DNA of 8,512 nucleotides from DASTQL01 sp035761805. GTDB taxonomy: Bacteria > Actinomycetota > Actinomycetes > Jiangellales > Jiangellaceae. The notes under the pieces are model-generated. The model was not told the DNA's origin. It worked only from the letters and a program-made list of their open reading frames with translations, and did not search any database. This document shows positions 6,867 through 8,512 of this stretch, in pieces. The position numbers were made by a program, and so were the translations under genes. Every line of letters begins with the position of its first letter. Within the stretch, counting starts at the first letter, position 1. The DNA is taken from assembly GCA_035761805.1 (NCBI GenBank), contig DASTQL010000211.1:1-8512 (forward strand). Reading direction: 5' to 3'.

Positions 6867-6883
6867 GACCCCCCGCCGGGGTC
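6867..6883 (-). repeat. Hairpin overlapping the stop codon of the binding-protein gene
   Basis: GACCCC-CCGCC-GGGGTC gives a perfect 6-bp stem with a 5-nt loop. One arm covers two bases of the TGA stop (6884-6882). It is 13 nt from the larger hairpin at 6789-6853, so the 122-nt gap is mostly structured. It may protect the mRNA 3' end after processing or slow read-through. Confidence 0.5.
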
Positions 6884-8171
6884 AGTTGAGGTCGGCGGTG
6901 ATCCTCGCGTCGGCCTCGGTGGCGAGCTGCTGGACGTCTCCACCGTTGGCGATCGCCACGAAGAGGTCCTCGAGCACCCGGCTGCCCTCGACGACCGCCC
7001 ACTTCTCGGCCGGCGGGGTCAGCTTCGCGTTGCTCGCGGCCTCGATGGCGGCCGTGGCGAACTCGTCGTCACCGAGCAGCGGCGCCAGCGACTCCTTGGC
7101 GGGGGTGAGGCCGTTCTCGGCGAACATCGTCTGGTACTCGTCGCTGAGCATCAGGGCGACCAGGCTCTTGGCCAGCTCTGGGTTCTGCGAGTTGGCCGAC
7201 ACCGCGATGTTGGAGCCGCCGAGCAGGACCGGCGCCGGCTCCCCCTCGGAACCGGGGAGGGCGAAGACGCCGACGTTCTCCATCATCTCCGGGCAGCCGA
7301 TGTCCGCGTTGTCGATGCTCCACCGGACCCAGCCGGGGGCGGAGAGCATGCCGACCTCGCCGGCGCAGAAGGGCACCTGCGGGTCGGCCTCGTTGGCGTC
7401 CTTCGGGGCCGCGGACGCGTCGGTGAAGAGGCCTTGCACGGCCTCCAGGCCGGCCACCGACTCCGGGGTGGACAGGGTGCCCTGCCACTCGTCGCCCTCC
7501 TGGACGGCGAGGTCGCCGCCGGCGTCCCAGATCCAGGTGACCCCGTTGCGCCAGTCCTGGCCGGGCAACCAGAACCCGGAGAACGCAGCGTTGTCGGCGT
7601 TGGCCTGCTTGAGCGCCACCGCCGTGTCGGCAAACTCCTGAAGGGTGGTCGGGACCTCGAGACCGGCCGCCTCGAAGAGGTCGGTGCGGTAGAAGACGTA
7701 CTTGGAGCCGGCGTAGTAGGGCACGGCGAAGAGCGTGTCGTCGACGCTGCCCGCCTCGACGAAGCCGGGCAGGAGGTCGTCGCCGCCGAGGTCCTCGTAC
7801 ATGTCGCTGATGTCGAGGAAGGCCCCGACGTTGGTGAAGGTCGGCGCCTGGGTGTTGCCCACCTCGACGACGTCGGGGGTCTCGGACTCGCTGGCCAGCG
7901 AGGTCGTGAGCCGCTCGACCAGCCCCTCCCACTGCTGCTCCTCGATCGTCAGCGTGGACCCGGGGTTGGCCTCCTCGAACTCGGTGACCAGCCAGTCCCG
8001 CATGACCTGCGGCGTGTCCGCGCCGTTGATCCACAGGCGGATCTCGGCGGGTTCGGGGGTCCCCTGGCCCTCTCCGGCGGCCGGCTCCGTGTCGTCGCCG
8101 GACTCGGAGCCGCAGGCGGCCAGGGCCAGTGCCGCGGCCAGGCCCGCGGCGAGGAAGCGAGCGCTCTTCAC
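6882..8171 (-). CDS. Carbohydrate ABC transporter substrate-binding lipoprotein (DasA/NgcE-like)
   Basis: This 429-residue protein is the extracellular sugar receptor of the operon. It has a short signal peptide (MKSARFLAAGLAAALALAAC), a lipobox LAAC with Cys20, and an acidic Gly/Glu/Thr-rich linker (21-42). The mature part is a family 1 extracellular binding domain: IRLWING (44-50), LTTSLASESETPDVVEVGNTQ (88-108), DDTLFAVPYYAGSKYVFYRTDLFEAAGL (144-171), the tryptophan-rich WLPGQDWRNGVTWIWDAGGD (201-220), GEVGMLSAPG (271-280), and PVLLGGSNIAVSANS (314-328). Many aromatics (W81, Y152, Y153, W207, W213, W215, W281, W284) could stack on sugar rings. Cys269 and Cys293 could form a disulfide. Start is GTG at 8171-8169 with AGAGG at 8184-8180, 8 nt away; the signal peptide confirms it. 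Gene order (receptor, two permeases, GH3 hexosaminidase) suggests N-acetylglucosamine oligomers, but other oligosaccharides remain possible. Confidence 0.93.
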   Translation of the reverse strand: MKSARFLAAGLAAALALAACGSESGDDTEPAAGEGQGTPEPAEIRLWINGADTPQVMRDWLVTEFEEANPGSTLTIEEQQWEGLVERLTTSLASESETPDVVEVGNTQAPTFTNVGAFLDISDMYEDLGGDDLLPGFVEAGSVDDTLFAVPYYAGSKYVFYRTDLFEAAGLEVPTTLQEFADTAVALKQANADNAAFSGFWLPGQDWRNGVTWIWDAGGDLAVQEGDEWQGTLSTPESVAGLEAVQGLFTDASAAPKDANEADPQVPFCAGEVGMLSAPGWVRWSIDNADIGCPEMMENVGVFALPGSEGEPAPVLLGGSNIAVSANSQNPELAKSLVALMLSDEYQTMFAENGLTPAKESLAPLLGDDEFATAAIEAASNAKLTPPAEKWAVVEGSRVLEDLFVAIANGGDVQQLATEADARITADLN

Positions 8172-8213
8172 GGTGACGTCCTCTCGGTGAGGTCGGGACG
8201 GCGGGCCCGACTG

Positions 8214-8230
8214 TTAAGAACCTTTCCGAA
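8214..8230. promoter_or_regulatory. Operator-like quasi-palindrome, site I
   Basis: TTAAGAACCTTTCCGAA is an imperfect 17-bp palindrome (TT..GAA / TTC..AA pairs) in an AT-rich patch unlike its GC-rich surroundings. It covers the likely start of transcription of the binding-protein gene. With site II it also builds a larger inverted repeat: 8216-8229 pairs with 8241-8254 at 13 of 14 positions around an 11-nt centre. The shape suits a ROK- or LacI-family sugar repressor. Confidence 0.55.
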
Positions 8231-8258
8231 TATTGGCGCATCGGAAAGATTCTTTCCA
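8229..8258 (-). promoter_or_regulatory. Candidate promoter of the sugar-uptake operon
   Basis: On the minus strand, TGGAAA (8258-8253) and AATATT (8234-8229) each match 4 of 6 bases of the -35 and -10 consensus, with an 18-nt spacer. Transcription would start near 8222 and give a leader of about 50 nt ending at GTG 8171. Both elements lie inside the palindromic sites, so a bound repressor would block polymerase. The boxes are weak and the call is tentative. Confidence 0.35.
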
Positions 8259-8260
8259 GA
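8241..8260. promoter_or_regulatory. Operator-like palindrome, site II
   Basis: GGAAAGA-T-TCTTTCC (8243-8257) is a perfect palindrome with 7-bp arms around one base. Its centre is 28 bp from the centre of site I, overlapping the candidate -35. GGAAAG/CTTTCC half-sites are typical in style of ROK and LacI-family operators before actinobacterial sugar operons. It does not resemble the DasR site (ACTGGTCTAGACCAGT type). Confidence 0.6.
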
Positions 8261-8313
8261 GACTTAGGTCACGATCCCGTCACGGTTCGCCCGGCCGGCC
8301 CGAATGACCACGT

Positions 8314-8360
8314 TCACCACCCTCGCCGGGCCACCACGAGGCGTCCGCACCTGGTGGTGA
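8314..8360. repeat. Imperfect nested inverted repeat upstream of the sugar operon
   Basis: TCACCACC (8314-8321) is the exact reverse complement of GGTGGTGA (8353-8360), and CCTCG (8321-8325) of CGAGG (8337-8341) inside it. A near-direct repeat, CCTGGTGGTG (8350-8359) and CCTGGTGATG (8370-8379), overlaps the right arm with a 20-bp period. It could be a regulator site for a divergent gene beyond the window, or chance in GC-rich DNA. Confidence 0.3.
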
Positions 8361-8512
8361 CCCGATCAGCCTGGTGATGGCCCCGGACACTGGGCGAGAG
8401 GCGGGCGCCGGTCCCGGGACAGGGGCCGCACGCTGATCATCAACGCCCGGGCCGGCACAAGCGCTCGAGATCACCGTATGGGGCGGGTGCCGGGGCGCGG
8501 GACCTGCACCCC

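Larger units (their letters stand above)
8172..8512. other. Non-coding region upstream of the sugar operon
   Basis: These 341 nt hold the ribosome-binding site and promoter of the binding-protein gene, the AT-rich operator-like island at 8214-8260, a direct repeat GTCACG (8268-8273 and 8279-8284, 11 nt apart), and an imperfect hairpin at 8314-8360. From 8361 to 8512 I see no convincing gene. A 64-residue minus-strand frame (8474-8280) is Pro/Gly/Ala-rich with no family look. A plus-strand ATG at 8478 could open a divergent gene (a regulator would be typical here), but only 11 codons are visible. Confidence 0.6.

Noticed and set aside
6810..8267. 485-codon plus-strand open frame across the binding-protein gene
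   Set aside because: It is antisense to a clear lipoprotein, and its composition (Gly/Val/Arg/Leu/Asp repeats) mirrors codons of the opposite strand.
8280..8474. 64-codon minus-strand frame upstream of the sugar operon
   Set aside because: Pro/Gly/Ala-rich, no recognisable family, no good ribosome-binding site seen, and it lies in a promoter region.
8172..8512. DasR (dre) operator expected before a das-type operon
   Set aside because: No ACTGGTCTAGACCAGT-like sequence found; the CCTGGTGGTG words match only one half loosely.

Overview
The window is high-GC DNA (roughly 70% or more G+C by eye) with strong third-position G/C bias, several GTG starts, very short intergenic gaps and long open frames antisense to real genes. 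Gene content and protein style (mazG / SurA-like lipoprotein / enolase neighbourhood, sugar-ABC operon without its own ATPase, Ala/Arg-rich proteins) point to an actinobacterium, most likely a Nocardioides-like member of the Propionibacteriales. The genus is an inference.

Layout, left to right: (1) 1-579, minus strand, the N-terminal 193 residues of enolase, running off the left edge. (2) 751-1653, plus strand, an ATP-grasp ligase-like protein divergent from eno, probably translated from a leaderless mRNA. (3) 1672-2643, minus, MazG nucleoside triphosphate pyrophosphohydrolase, convergent with the ATP-grasp gene. (4) 2658-3290, minus, a small SurA-N-like lipoprotein 14 nt upstream of mazG. 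(5) 3358-8171, minus, a four-gene sugar-uptake operon: solute-binding lipoprotein, two ABC permeases and a cytoplasmic family 3 glycoside hydrolase. (6) 8172-8512, a non-coding promoter region holding an AT-rich double palindrome that looks like a repressor operator.

The operon has the same gene order as the Streptomyces dasABC-dasD cluster for N,N'-diacetylchitobiose uptake and hydrolysis: binding protein, permease, permease, beta-N-acetylglucosaminidase. The likely scheme is that the lipoprotein captures an (amino)sugar oligomer outside the membrane, the two permeases import it using an ATPase encoded elsewhere (MsiK-like), and the GH3 enzyme, made with translational coupling to the second permease, releases monosaccharides inside the cell. 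The substrate is inferred from gene order, the GH3 subtype and general resemblance of the binding protein; it is not proven by the sequence. No DasR-type operator is visible. The promoter instead carries GGAAAG/CTTTCC palindromes of the style used by ROK or LacI-family repressors.

The most notable non-coding structures are a 26-bp-stem hairpin (6789-6853) plus a smaller hairpin at the stop codon between the binding-protein and permease genes, and the operator-like island at 8214-8260. I see no mobile element, CRISPR array, rRNA or tRNA, and nothing that clearly constitutes a wholly new system.
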